A stretch of DNA of 64,000 bases from Actinomycetota bacterium (GCA_005883215.1 VAYS01000008.1:22951-86950), one strand, 5' to 3'. Shown: positions 43,953 through 52,856, counted from the first letter of the stretch. Notes: generated from the sequence alone by a model not told the origin. Numbers and translations are program-made.

Positions 43953-43970
43953 GCGGCGCGGGCCACGCCG
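43884..43970. repeat. Three 30-bp tandem repeats at the tldD-tldE junction
   Basis: The unit beginning GGCGCTCACGCGGCGCGGGC occupies 43884-43913, 43914-43943 and 43944-43970 (last copy truncated). The rightmost copy contains the tldD stop (TCA on the plus strand at 43949-43951) and an overlapping GTG; the middle copy repeats that pair, and the left copy has TTA in place of TCA, so no GTG there. Confidence 0.8.
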
Positions 43971-45445
43971 ACCTGGACGTCGCGAAAGCGGGCCGGGGCC
44001 GCCCCATGGGAGACGTGCATCTCCTGCCCCGGCTCGCCCTTGCCGCAGTTGAGCAGGCCCCAGACCCGCCACGCCGGGCGCGAGCAGATCGCGTCGAGCG
44101 ACCCCCAGAAGGCCGGGGTGACCCCGGCGTAGCTGGGGTTGCGATACAGGCGCCCCAGCCGCCCGCCGCGGATCTCGCGGCCGACCTCGGTGGCGAACTG
44201 AAAGTGCAAGCGCCGATCGTCGATCGACCACGAGCGGTTGGTCTCCATGTACACGCCGTGGTCGGTGGCGGCGATCAGATCCTCCAGCGAGCCCGCCTCC
44301 CCCGGCTCGATCGAGACGTTGGTCATGCGCACGATCGGCTGGCGGGCAAAGCCCTCGGCGCGCGCGCAGCCGCCCGACTCCTGGCCCTCCAGCTCGGCGG
44401 CCGAGCGGCGGTCCGACAGCGCCGCCACTAGGCGTCCGCGCTCGATCAACCTCAGGCGCCGGGCGGCCACGCCCTCGTCGTCCCAGCCGAAGGTCCCCAG
44501 CGCCCCGGGCAGGGTGGCGTCGGCGGTGACCTCGAGGGTCTCCGAGCCGTAGCGCAGCCGGCCCAGATCCGCCGGCGCGACCCAGCTCGTGCCGGCGTAG
44601 GCGGCCTCGTCGAGCAGCATCCGATCGAGCTCGAGCGCGTGCCCGATCGACTCGTGCACCTGCAGCGCCAGCTGCTCGTCGCCGAGCACCAGGGTGGTGG
44701 TCATCGCCGGACACGGCGGGGCGCCGAGCAGGGCCACCGCCTCATCGGCCACCCGTGGCGCGGCCGCCGGCAGGTCCAGGCCGAGCAGGTGCTCGAAGCC
44801 GGCCGCGGCCACGCTGCCGCCGTGGGCGCTCGGATAGGACCGGACCTGCAGTCCGTGCTCGTTTACCGCGAACGCCCGGATGCCCCCGCCGCACTCGGTG
44901 AGCCGCTGGGTGCAGGCCGCCCCTTCGCTGGAGGCAAACGCCTTGTCGGTGGTGATGGCGCGGCACTCGGCCTCGCTGCGCATCACCCGGGCGTCGCCGC
45001 GCAGAGCCTCCTCGGCGAGCAGCAGCAGGGCCAGTTTGTCTTCGACCGAGACGGCGAACGGATCGCGTTGGCAGGGCCCCGCCCAGTGGCCGCGGGCGGG
45101 GGCGACCGGCGCCAGCGCGGGCTCGGGCCGGGCGGGCTGGGCGCCGGCCAGGGCGATCGCGCGCTCCAGGGCGCCGCGGGCCCCGGCCGGGCTGAGGTCC
45201 GCCGTGGCGCTAAAGCCCCAGCCGTCGCCCACGCGGACACGCACCCCCACCCCCGCGGTCTCGGCGTCGGAGAGCTCCTGCACGCTGCCGCCGGCCACCA
45301 GCACCCGCTGCGCGCGCCGGCCCACCCACCGCGCCTCCACGTAAGAGCAGCTCGCGGGCGCCGCCCCCACCAGCTCGACCACGAGCTCCAGCCCGTCGCC
45401 GTCCGGCCTCTGACGCCCCGCCGGCGGGGGCGTGACAACGCTCAT
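43949..45445 (-). CDS. tldD: TldD-type zinc metalloprotease
   Basis: The catalytic subunit of the TldD-TldE protease, 498 residues. It carries the zinc motif HESIGHALELD (residues about 264-274), preceded by PCPAMTTTLVLGDEQLALQV and followed by WVAPADLGRLRYGSE and DDEGVAARRLRLIERG, and ends with the MTNVSIEPG and GVYMETNRSWSIDDRR segments of the family. ATG at 45445 with an upstream AGG. It overlaps tldE by the GTGA at its end. Confidence 0.9.
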   Translation of the reverse strand: MSVVTPPPAGRQRPDGDGLELVVELVGAAPASCSYVEARWVGRRAQRVLVAGGSVQELSDAETAGVGVRVRVGDGWGFSATADLSPAGARGALERAIALAGAQPARPEPALAPVAPARGHWAGPCQRDPFAVSVEDKLALLLLAEEALRGDARVMRSEAECRAITTDKAFASSEGAACTQRLTECGGGIRAFAVNEHGLQVRSYPSAHGGSVAAAGFEHLLGLDLPAAAPRVADEAVALLGAPPCPAMTTTLVLGDEQLALQVHESIGHALELDRMLLDEAAYAGTSWVAPADLGRLRYGSETLEVTADATLPGALGTFGWDDEGVAARRLRLIERGRLVAALSDRRSAAELEGQESGGCARAEGFARQPIVRMTNVSIEPGEAGSLEDLIAATDHGVYMETNRSWSIDDRRLHFQFATEVGREIRGGRLGRLYRNPSYAGVTPAFWGSLDAICSRPAWRVWGLLNCGKGEPGQEMHVSHGAAPARFRDVQVGVARAA

Positions 45446-45508
45446 TGCGTGCGCAACCTGGGTGGTAGGGTAATCGTGTCGAGGCCGGTGATGCCGATAG
45501 GAGCATCC

Positions 45509-46180
45509 ATGTCAGAGCACGCTCCCTCCCTCACCCAAGACCCCGCCGCCGCGGCTCGCGCTCGCGCCGAAGAGCTTCGGGCCTCTCCGCCCCTATTCGC
45601 CTCGCCCGTGCTGGACCGCCTGACCCGAGTTCACCCCGCGGTGCCGGTGATGCTCTACGGGCCGATCGTGCTCGCGCTGCTGGCGTGGGGCCTCGACGGG
45701 GGCACCGGCTGGAGCACGCTTGCGCTGTTGATCCTCGGCTACGCGCTGTGGACGCTGACCGAGTACTGGCTGCACCGGCTGGTCTTTCACTTCGAGCCCG
45801 AGCAGGGGATCGGGCTGCGGCTGCATCACCTGATCCATGGCGTGCACCACGATCACCCCAACGATCCCCACCGTCTGGTGATGCCGCCCAGCGCCTCGAT
45901 TCCGCTGGCGGCCATCTTCGGCCTGATCTTCTGGCTGGCGTTCGGGGACCCGACGTGGAGGGTGGTGGCGGCCGGTTTCATCGGCGGGTACGTCGCCTAC
46001 GACAGCATCCACTATCTCGTGCACCACTCGGTGCCCCGGGGGCCCATCGGCCGAACGCTGCGCGAGCGCCACATGCGCCATCACTTCCAGGACGACACCA
46101 GCGGGTTCGGCGTGAGCGCCCCCTACTGGGACGCCATCTTCGGCACCACCGTGCGCCGGCGCGGCGAGCGCCGGGTTTGA
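45509..46180 (+). CDS. Fatty acid hydroxylase superfamily (sterol desaturase/FA2H-like) membrane enzyme
   Basis: A 223-residue di-iron membrane hydroxylase with the histidine clusters LTEYWLHRLVFHFEP, HHLIHGVHHDHPNDPHR, and later YDSIHYLVHHSVP with RERHMRHHFQDD; the spacing of HxxxH, HxxHH and HxxHH clusters is that of FA2H/ceramide 2-hydroxylases. It hydroxylates acyl chains in lipids. TAGGAG precedes the ATG at 45509. Confidence 0.9.
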   Translation: MSEHAPSLTQDPAAAARARAEELRASPPLFASPVLDRLTRVHPAVPVMLYGPIVLALLAWGLDGGTGWSTLALLILGYALWTLTEYWLHRLVFHFEPEQGIGLRLHHLIHGVHHDHPNDPHRLVMPPSASIPLAAIFGLIFWLAFGDPTWRVVAAGFIGGYVAYDSIHYLVHHSVPRGPIGRTLRERHMRHHFQDDTSGFGVSAPYWDAIFGTTVRRRGERRV

Positions 46181-46261
46181 GCGCGCGGGCCGCCCGGCGG
46201 CTCACGCCGCGCGCAGGCGCCGGTCCGGGCGACGCGCCTCCCCGCGACGGCTGAGGGCGAC

Positions 46262-47029
46262 TTGGCGCTCTCGTGCGCTCCCGCCGGCAGGCGCGTGGTC
46301 GTCACCGGCGCCGCGGGCGGCATCGGCAAAGCGATCGTCGCCCACCTGCTCGAGTCCGGCTGCGCGGTGGGGGCCTGTGACCTGGCCCAGCCCGACCCGG
46401 CCGAGTGGGGGTCCCCCGGCGATGACCTGGTAACCGCGGGCTTTGACGTGACCGACACGGCGGCGGTCGAGCGCGCCGTGGGGGAGCTCGTCGCCGGGCT
46501 CGGCGGGTGCGATGCCGTGGTGGCCAACGCCGGGGTGGTGGACACCATCCACCGGGCCGAGCGGTTCCCCGACGAGGCCTGGCAGCTCGACGTCCAGACC
46601 AACCTCACCGGGCAGTTCCACGTCGCTCGGGCGGCGTTCTCGGCGCTGCGCGAGGCGGGCGACGGCCGCGTCGTGTTCATCTCCTCGGTCGCCGCCGAGG
46701 GCGGGCTGCCGGGGCAGGTCGCCTACTCGGCGGCCAAGGCCGGGGTGCTGGGCATGGCGCGGACGCTGGCCTCGGAATGGTCTGAGCACGGCATCCGCTG
46801 CAACGTGGTCATGCCCGGGTTGATCGCCACCCCCAAGACGCTGGCCCTGCCCGAGGCCGTCCAGGCGCTGCTGCGCGAGCCGATCCCGCTGGGTCGCCAC
46901 GGTCGGGCCGAGGAGTTGGCGGGCGCGGTGGCGTTCTTGCTCTCGCCGGCCGCGGGCTACATGACCGGCGCCGTGCTGCGCGTCGACGGCGGGCTGGGAC
47001 TGAACCGGGTCGGGCTGCACCGGCGCTGA
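46262..47029 (+). CDS. Short-chain dehydrogenase/reductase (FabG-like)
   Basis: A 255-residue SDR with VVVTGAAGGIGKA (cofactor loop), VVANAGVVD in place of NNAG, catalytic Ser in ISSVAAEGG, YSAAKAG (Tyr-x-x-x-Lys), and the MTGAVLRVDGGLGL C-terminus typical of FabG-like 3-oxoacyl reductases. The start is TTG at 46262 with GAGGG upstream. Substrate not predictable. Confidence 0.88.
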   Translation: MALSCAPAGRRVVVTGAAGGIGKAIVAHLLESGCAVGACDLAQPDPAEWGSPGDDLVTAGFDVTDTAAVERAVGELVAGLGGCDAVVANAGVVDTIHRAERFPDEAWQLDVQTNLTGQFHVARAAFSALREAGDGRVVFISSVAAEGGLPGQVAYSAAKAGVLGMARTLASEWSEHGIRCNVVMPGLIATPKTLALPEAVQALLREPIPLGRHGRAEELAGAVAFLLSPAAGYMTGAVLRVDGGLGLNRVGLHRR

Positions 47030-47048
47030 GGAGCCGCCCGGGACGCTC

Positions 47049-47486
47049 TCAGCCCGGCGCCTGTCCCACCAGGCCGAGCTGGGCCAGGATCGTCGTCGAA
47101 TCGAAGTACACGCGCTCGCCCACCAGCCGCTCGTCCTCAAAGCAGAACAGCGCCACGCACCGACACTCGAACGCCTTGCCCGTCGGCGGCAGGCCCCGCA
47201 GCGATCCCTGGTGGGTGCCGCGCAGCCAGAACTCGACGACCACCGCGTCGTCGGCGTGGTGCAGGGCGATCGGCTCGTTGCGCTGGTCGGGGAACGCCGC
47301 CCGCGTCTCGGCGAAGTACCGCGCCACCTCCTGCTCGCCGTCGTAGACCTCGCCGGTGGGGATGATCTCGTAGCGCGGATGGGCAAACGTCCCCATCGTC
47401 ACGTCGAACTGGTGGCGGTTCTCGGACTCCATGTGCTCGCGCACGGTCTCCTCGCGGCCGCGGCGAACCTCCTCGGAGGGGGGCAT
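47049..47486 (-). CDS. SnoaL-like ester cyclase/NTF2-like protein
   Basis: A 145-residue protein in the SnoaL class with HMESENRHQFDVTMGTFAHP, YEIIPTGEVYDGEQEVARYF, VVVEFWLRGTHQGSL and CVALFCFEDERLVGERVYF. The GTHxG and EFW motifs are those of the ester-cyclase branch that acts on polyketide-like or small cyclic substrates. It ends a minus-strand cluster with the cupin and CMD genes. Confidence 0.82.
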   Translation of the reverse strand: MPPSEEVRRGREETVREHMESENRHQFDVTMGTFAHPRYEIIPTGEVYDGEQEVARYFAETRAAFPDQRNEPIALHHADDAVVVEFWLRGTHQGSLRGLPPTGKAFECRCVALFCFEDERLVGERVYFDSTTILAQLGLVGQAPG

Positions 47487-47496
47487 CGGCGCGCGC

Positions 47497-47964
47497 CTAT
47501 GCCGCCCCGTCGTCGGTCAGCTCGGCCGAGAGGCGCTCGATGTCGGCCTGCGAGGCGCCCTCGAGCGCCTTGAAGAAGCCCATGTCCATCGGGATCTCAC
47601 TTCCGTCGGGCATGTAGTTGACGAGGAAGTCGTCGGTCTCGCTCTTGAGGAAGACGACCAGCTCGGCTCCTGGCTCGCTGCTCGGGGTGTGCTCGCTCTC
47701 GACCGGCTCATAGGCCAGGGCGCCGGCGGGCAGCCTGAGCCCCTCGTACTCCCACTCGCCCGAGACGGTGTAGGCGATCGCGTGGCACTTGTGCCGATGC
47801 CGCGGGAGGACGGTGCCGGGGTCGAAGCGAAACTGGAAGACGACCTGCTTGCGCTCCTCGTCGGCGACGATGACCTTGATGTAGGCGCCCGGGCTGAGCG
47901 GGATCTCCAGCCAGTCCTGGTCGGCGCTCTCGATAACGCGCGTGGGATCTTCGGTGGTGCTCAT
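47497..47964 (-). CDS. Cupin-domain protein (ChrR-like)
   Basis: A 155-residue single-cupin protein: FQFRFDPGTVLPRHRHKCHAIAY carries the metal-binding His cluster (H-x-H), followed by VSGEWEYEGLRLPAGALAYEPVESEHTP, the second cupin box. It may be a metal-dependent sensor or enzyme. Its ATG overlaps the CMD stop (ATGA), and 10 bp separate its stop from the SnoaL-like gene, so the three form an operon. Confidence 0.85.
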   Translation of the reverse strand: MSTTEDPTRVIESADQDWLEIPLSPGAYIKVIVADEERKQVVFQFRFDPGTVLPRHRHKCHAIAYTVSGEWEYEGLRLPAGALAYEPVESEHTPSSEPGAELVVFLKSETDDFLVNYMPDGSEIPMDMGFFKALEGASQADIERLSAELTDDGAA

Positions 47965-48515
47965 GAGGTTGGCTCCTTGTTGGGTGGGGTGAGGCCCTTG
48001 GCGGGCAGGACTTCCTCGAGCTCGACGCCGGTCGTCTCCAGAATCCGGGCGATCGCGTTGTAGTAGGCGACGCACACGACGAGCTCGACCGTCGGGCGGT
48101 GCCCGAGCCGCTCGAGTAGCGCCGCCAGCGTCTCGTCGCCGGCGCGCACGTCCCGGCTGATCTCCTCGGCGGCGCGCACCACCAGGCGGGCGTCGTCGCC
48201 GAGCGCGTCCAGCTCGCCCGTGCGCGCGGCGGCGATCTCCTCTTCGGGCATCCCCAGCAGGCGGGAGATCTCCTCGTGCTGGGCGCCCTCGTAGGTCGAG
48301 CCGGTCACCCGGGCCACGGTGAGGATCGCCAGCTCGCGCAGGCGTGCGTCGAGCTCGGTATCGAGCAGGATGGCCGAGCCCAGACGGGCCAGCGGGCGCA
48401 GCGTGGTGGGCGCGGCGGCGACCATCCGCATCAGGTTCAGCGGCGGAAGCGCGGCGAGCACCGCGCGCGTGTCGTCGTCGAGCTCGGCTTCGGTGGGGTA
48501 GGGGATGCGGGCCAT
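47961..48515 (-). CDS. Carboxymuconolactone decarboxylase (CMD/AhpD-like) family protein
   Basis: A 184-residue CMD-fold protein: LDTELDARLRELAILTVARVTGSTYEGAQHEEISRLLGMP is the core helix pair (the peroxidatic CxxC of AhpD is absent), then VVCVAYYNAIARILETTGVEL. Members decarboxylate or isomerise small ring acids, or act as non-redox partners. Start ATG at 48515; it begins the CMD-cupin-SnoaL operon. Confidence 0.82.
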   Translation of the reverse strand: MARIPYPTEAELDDDTRAVLAALPPLNLMRMVAAAPTTLRPLARLGSAILLDTELDARLRELAILTVARVTGSTYEGAQHEEISRLLGMPEEEIAAARTGELDALGDDARLVVRAAEEISRDVRAGDETLAALLERLGHRPTVELVVCVAYYNAIARILETTGVELEEVLPAKGLTPPNKEPTS

Positions 48516-48538
48516 CGCTCGCCGCAGCGACCATACCG

Positions 48539-49321
48539 TCAGGGCGTGCGCCCGTGGGCGAGCGGCGGAGGCTCGAAGCCCCGCTCGCGCATGCCGGTCT
48601 CGATCTCGCCGACCACCGTCTCCAGCACCTTGACCCGGGCGTAGCGCTTGGACTCGGCCTCGACCGGCCGCCAGCGCGCGAGCTCGTGATCGGTGCGCTC
48701 GAGCATGTCCTCGACCGCCCGCTCATAGGCGGCGCGCTGGTCGCGGTTGCGCCAGTCCTCGTCGGTGAGCTTCCACCGCTTGAGCGGGTCCTGCTCGCGC
48801 CGCCGGAAGCGCGCGAGCTGCTCGCCTTCGGAGATGTGCAGCCAGAACTTGATCAGGATCATCCCCTCGAGGCACAGCGACCGCTCGAACTGGACGATCT
48901 CGTCGTAGGCCCGGTCCCACTGATCGAGCGTGGCCAAGCCCTCGACCCGCTCGACCAGCACCCGCCCGTACCAGGAGCGGTCCAGCACCGCCATCCCGCC
49001 CCAGCCGGGAAGCGACGGATAGAAGCGCCACAGGAAGTGGTGGCGCTTCTCGTCATGGCTGGGCGCCGAGAACTGGGCGACGCGCACGTGCCGGGGGTCA
49101 AGCGGCGCCACCAGCCGCTTGATCACCCCACCCTTGCCCGCGGCGTCCCAGCCCTCGAACAGCACGCACACCGGGGGGCCGAGCTGGTCGCTGCGCCCGT
49201 CGAGCTTGCCGCCCAGCGCCAGCCTCAGGGCGAGCAGCTGGCGGTGGCCGGCCGCCAGGCGCTCGGCCTCCTCGGTGCGGCTGAGCGACAGCGACAGGTC
49301 CAGAGCATCCAGGCGTCCCAG
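48539..49321 (-). CDS. Polyphosphate kinase 2 (PPK2) family protein; start unresolved
   Basis: A PPK2-fold kinase that phosphorylates nucleotides with polyphosphate: DLSLSLSRTEEAERL at the N-terminus, Walker A VLFEGWDAAGKGGVIKRL, Walker B VLDRSWYGRVLVERVEG and lid RRREQDPLKRWKLTDEDWRNR. No ATG, GTG or TTG lies in frame between 49550 and the conserved region; the nearest ATG is at 49552, 197 bp inside the upstream gene. I placed the end at a CTG that begins the conserved part (49321). Confidence 0.8.
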   Translation of the reverse strand: MGRLDALDLSLSLSRTEEAERLAAGHRQLLALRLALGGKLDGRSDQLGPPVCVLFEGWDAAGKGGVIKRLVAPLDPRHVRVAQFSAPSHDEKRHHFLWRFYPSLPGWGGMAVLDRSWYGRVLVERVEGLATLDQWDRAYDEIVQFERSLCLEGMILIKFWLHISEGEQLARFRRREQDPLKRWKLTDEDWRNRDQRAAYERAVEDMLERTDHELARWRPVEAESKRYARVKVLETVVGEIETGMRERGFEPPPLAHGRTP

Positions 49322-49355
49322 GCCACCAACCCTAGTGCCCGGCGGACCGCGCCGG

Positions 49356-50381
49356 TCAGCGCAGCTCGGTGGCGTCGAGGCGATCGAGCAGCCCGATCGC
49401 CCGGGGCTCGCGACCAGGTTCGAGCGCCACCGCTCCCCCGGGCCAGTAGGGATGCGGAGCCCGGGCCCGATGCACCAGCAGCGGCTCGTAGACCCAGGAG
49501 CCGGTGTTGACGATCCGGGGGCGCCCGCCGGGGCCTCGCCAGTGCCGGGCATCGTCCCCCACCAGGGGGCCGCGGCGGTGGACGTGCCCGAACAGGACCC
49601 ACTCGGCGTCGATCCCCAGCCGATGGGCGACCCGCGCGAGGGCGGGGATGCTCGCCCGGCGCATCTGCAGCCCGAGCAGCATCGCGTTGAGCGTCGCCGT
49701 GCGCTGGCTGAGCAGGCGCTGGGGCACGCGCGGCATGGTGGCCGCGCGCAGCGCCTCGGCCGCGTCGTCGGCCAGCGCGGCCAGCGGCCGCGGCAGCCAC
49801 CGGGTGAGCAGCGCCTCCAGGCGGCTCACCGACAGAGCCCGAGACTGCTCGTACTCGAGCGGCGTGGCCCCGGCGCGGGGAAGGCGCCCGAGCAGCCCGC
49901 GCGCTATCCCGAAGGCCGACTCGGGCAGCAGGTGGCGATCGAGGTAGTGACCGTGGGTGGCCCATACCCCCGGCGAAAGCCACACGCCGGGGTAGTGCAC
50001 GCGCACCCGCGCGGGCTCCAGCCACGAGGTCACCTCGGCCAGGTCGGGGGTCGCGTCGCGCGGGATCTCGCCGTCGACCGCCGCCGAGGCCCCCCCGGCG
50101 TGCCACCACGGGCGCACGAACGCCCGATCGTGGTTGCCCGGCACCACGATCGCCTCCCGCGACGGGCCCAGCCGGGCTCCGATCGCGCGCAGCACCGGCT
50201 CGGCGACCGCCATCGCCTGGGGCCGGCGCTCTTCCAGGAGCTCGACGATGTCCCCGAGCAGCACCAGGCGGTCGACGTCGTCTAGCGCGCGCAGCAGCGC
50301 GTCTCGCCCTGGGGCTCGACGCAGGACGTCGCGCCCCAGGCGGTTGCCGAGGTGCAGGTCTGACACGACGAGTGTCCGCAC
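49356..50381 (-). CDS. Calcineurin-like metallophosphoesterase
   Basis: A 341-residue phosphoesterase with all metal motifs: VVSDLHLG (DxH), VLLGDIVE (GD), VVPGNHDR (GNHD), VWATHGHYLD and VLFGHVHRRG (GHxH). Such enzymes hydrolyse phosphomono- or diesters; the substrate (e.g., UDP-diacylglucosamine, nucleotides) is uncertain. It starts with GTG at 50381, two bases after the stop of the upstream membrane gene, so they form a pair. Confidence 0.88.
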   Translation of the reverse strand: MRTLVVSDLHLGNRLGRDVLRRAPGRDALLRALDDVDRLVLLGDIVELLEERRPQAMAVAEPVLRAIGARLGPSREAIVVPGNHDRAFVRPWWHAGGASAAVDGEIPRDATPDLAEVTSWLEPARVRVHYPGVWLSPGVWATHGHYLDRHLLPESAFGIARGLLGRLPRAGATPLEYEQSRALSVSRLEALLTRWLPRPLAALADDAAEALRAATMPRVPQRLLSQRTATLNAMLLGLQMRRASIPALARVAHRLGIDAEWVLFGHVHRRGPLVGDDARHWRGPGGRPRIVNTGSWVYEPLLVHRARAPHPYWPGGAVALEPGREPRAIGLLDRLDATELR

Positions 50382-50383
50382 GA

Positions 50384-52363
50384 CTAGCGCGCGGGGGCCA
50401 GCGAGCGGGCGTCGTAGATGGCCAGCCCCGCGTTCTCATAGTCCGAGCGCCATCTCGCGGTGCACCGGCGCGCCGTGGAGGGCCCGAACAGCAGGTCGGC
50501 GTTGATGTTCTTGATCACCACCACCCAACCGGCGCGGGCCCGGGCCTCGATCGCCCGGCAGGGCTCGTGCTGGGGGATCGCCGCGACCCTGCGCGCGAGA
50601 TCGTCGCCGGCGAGCATCGCGGTGACGATCGGGGTGGTGAAGACCGGCCGGCGATCGGCGGCGGGCCCGTCGACGAACAGCGCGATCAGCTCGGCGTCGA
50701 GGTACCGGGCGCGGGGGCTGAACCCGACGCGGGCGTGGCGCTCGACCAGATGGTGGGCGGCGAGCGCCCCCGTCGCTCCCAGGGCCAGCGCCCCGATGGC
50801 CACCCCGGCGGGGCGCAACAGCCAGCGCCACGGCGCGCGCGCGGCGATGAGCGCCACGACCGCCCCCGCCGCCGCCCCGGCCACCGGTGTCCACACGGTG
50901 GGCGTGGCCGGGAACCCCAGGTCGAACAGCTCGACCGCGTTTAGCCCCAGCACGACCGCGAGCAGGGCCCCGAGCGCCGGGGCCAGGCGGCGTCCGGCGT
51001 CCCGGGTGGCCAGGGCCAGGGTGAGGGTGGCCACCGCCACGCCGGCCATCAACAGCCGTGGCGACCCGTACAGGGCGCCGGCGAAGTCCGATTTCGCCTG
51101 GGGAGCGCCGGTGTCCTCGGCCAGCGTCCACAGGAGCACCGACACCGCCGTCGCGGTGGCCCCCGCGAGCACGGACCTCCGGCGCACGAGCAGCGGCGCC
51201 GCGATCGCGCCCCCCAGGGCGACCAGCGCGCCGAGGAAGGTGTCCTTGACGTAACCGTCGTCACCGAACCGGGCCAAGGTCTCGAGCGGGCGCTGAAAGA
51301 AGGTAAAGCGCTCCGGGCGCCCGAGCAGGTGGGGCACCGGATCGCCCCACGGCGCCGAGAAGAAAGGCCACAGCGGCGAACCGTGGTCGACCAGGTTGCG
51401 CAGGTACCAGGTGCCCCCCACCACCAGGGCACCGCCGGCCGCCAGCGCCAGCGGCAGGCCCAGGTGGCGCAGCGGCCCGCCCAGGCGCACCACCAGGACG
51501 ACGATCAGCAGGCCGGCGAGCGGTGCCGTCGTGGTCTTGGTGCCCACCGAGAGCGCCGCCGCGAGCAGCGCGGGCAGGAACAGCCCGGCGCGCCCCCGGG
51601 TCACCGCCGCCGCGCCCAGCGCCCCGGCGACGACCAGCCACACCAGGGCGGGAAAGTCGCTGTTGGGGCCGTTGAGCTGGTAGCTGGTGGCCATCGGGGC
51701 GGCGCACAGTGATCCCGCCGCCAGCGCCGCCGCCAGCCGGGGCACCCGCAGGGCGCGCAGGCCCAACCAGCCGGCGGCGCCCAGCAGGGCGAACAGCAGC
51801 GCGGGCCAGATCGTGATCCACACGAAGCTGCGTCCGATCCCCGACCCCCAGGTCAGCAACACCTCGTTGGCCACCGGGAAGGCGCCATAGGGGTAGCCGG
51901 GGACGATGGTCAGCACCGACCCCGGGCTGCCGTTATGCACCCAGGCCACGACCTCGGGGATGTGGTAGGCCAGGCCATCCCAGTCAAACGCCGGCCAGCG
52001 CACCAGCCACACCGTCCAGGCGACCCCCGCACCGACCAGCGCGCCCACCGCCAACCGGCCCCCGGGACCCAGGCGCTCCCAGCGCCCGCCCGCCTGACGC
52101 CAAAGCGGCGCGGCGGCGGCGGGGACCAGGCGCCAGGCGGCCAGCCAGGCCACGGCGGCGCCGGCGAACAGCACGCCCGGCGTGGCGCCCAGGCCGAGCA
52201 GCCCAAGCGCCAGCGCCTCGACGGCGGCCACGACGGCCGCCAGGACGGCCCCGGCGACGAGGCGCTCGAGCGGCGCCTCGCTCAGGCGGGCCGCCGCTCG
52301 CACCCCCGCCCCCAACAGGAGAGTCACCGACCCCGCCAGCAGCAGATGGTGGATCAGCGCCAT
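50384..52363 (-). CDS. Polytopic membrane protein, GT39/ArnT-like glycosyltransferase fold
   Basis: A 659-residue protein with about 12 hydrophobic segments from residue 10 to 560 and a short polar C-terminus. A loop after an early TM reads RWPAFDWDGLAYHIPEVVAW, the acidic-loop signature of protein O-mannosyltransferase/ArnT-type GT-C enzymes, with TWYLRNLVDHGSP later as in the family. The role is inferred from topology and that loop. Start ATG at 52363. Confidence 0.68.
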   Translation of the reverse strand: MALIHHLLLAGSVTLLLGAGVRAAARLSEAPLERLVAGAVLAAVVAAVEALALGLLGLGATPGVLFAGAAVAWLAAWRLVPAAAAPLWRQAGGRWERLGPGGRLAVGALVGAGVAWTVWLVRWPAFDWDGLAYHIPEVVAWVHNGSPGSVLTIVPGYPYGAFPVANEVLLTWGSGIGRSFVWITIWPALLFALLGAAGWLGLRALRVPRLAAALAAGSLCAAPMATSYQLNGPNSDFPALVWLVVAGALGAAAVTRGRAGLFLPALLAAALSVGTKTTTAPLAGLLIVVLVVRLGGPLRHLGLPLALAAGGALVVGGTWYLRNLVDHGSPLWPFFSAPWGDPVPHLLGRPERFTFFQRPLETLARFGDDGYVKDTFLGALVALGGAIAAPLLVRRRSVLAGATATAVSVLLWTLAEDTGAPQAKSDFAGALYGSPRLLMAGVAVATLTLALATRDAGRRLAPALGALLAVVLGLNAVELFDLGFPATPTVWTPVAGAAAGAVVALIAARAPWRWLLRPAGVAIGALALGATGALAAHHLVERHARVGFSPRARYLDAELIALFVDGPAADRRPVFTTPIVTAMLAGDDLARRVAAIPQHEPCRAIEARARAGWVVVIKNINADLLFGPSTARRCTARWRSDYENAGLAIYDARSLAPAR

Positions 52364-52439
52364 CGGTTTCACGCGACCTTGCTCGTCTGGGCGGAAGGCC
52401 GGGGCCCGAGCGCAGCGCCCAACCAGGCCCGCAACCATA

Positions 52440-52646
52440 GTGGCGGGCCCGCCGCGGCTGCAGTACCCCGCCGGCTATGACGCCTACTGGTGGGGCGCCC
52501 GGCGCGACCGCGACACCTTCCTGCGCCGGCGGGCCGAGCAGGCGCAGCTCGCTGGTGGCGATCTTCGGCCGATCGGCAACGAAGTTTGTCCCGCAAATCG
52601 CCTGGGTACGGGCTCTGTCAGCAAGCGCTTCGCGGAGGTGGGATGA
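52440..52646 (+). CDS. Possible small protein coupled to the zinc-finger gene
   Basis: A GTG at 52440 opens a 68-codon frame with YPAGYDAYWWGARRDRDTFLRRRAE, i.e. aromatic and charged rather than the Ala/Gly-rich composition of shadows. Its TGA overlaps the ATG of the next gene (ATGA at 52643-52646), the spacing used for coupled genes here. No domain is recognised. Confidence 0.35.
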   Translation: MAGPPRLQYPAGYDAYWWGARRDRDTFLRRRAEQAQLAGGDLRPIGNEVCPANRLGTGSVSKRFAEVG

Positions 52647-52846
52647 GTCCCGTATACGTCTTAGGGCAAACGCGTCTCGGCCGCTGCCCAGCCTGCGGCC
52701 GGGAAGTCTTCGCCGGCGCCGGTGTCGTGCGCTCGCACGGCCATGCCCTGCACCCGGAGTGCGGTCAGTACGCGATCCGACCGTCGCACACGGCCCCGGG
52801 GCCGGAGTCGCAAACCGCGCGCTCCGAACAGGACCGCGCCCGCTAG
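52643..52846 (+). CDS. Small zinc-finger protein
   Basis: A 67-residue protein beginning SPVYVLGQTRLGRCPACGREVFAGAG with RSHGHALHPECGQY next, so three cysteines and two histidines can bind one zinc. The ATG at 52643 follows GGAGGTGGG. The C-terminal third is disordered. It is convergent with the membrane gene at 52857. Confidence 0.6.
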   Translation: MSPVYVLGQTRLGRCPACGREVFAGAGVVRSHGHALHPECGQYAIRPSHTAPGPESQTARSEQDRAR

Positions 52847-52856
52847 CCGCAGCGCG

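Noticed and set aside
43884..43970. CRISPR array
   Set aside because: The three 30-bp units are directly adjacent without spacers and lie at a gene junction, so they are a tandem duplication.
42642..44132. Open frame of 496 codons on the plus strand
   Set aside because: Antisense to tldE; Gly/Arg-rich shadow without domains.
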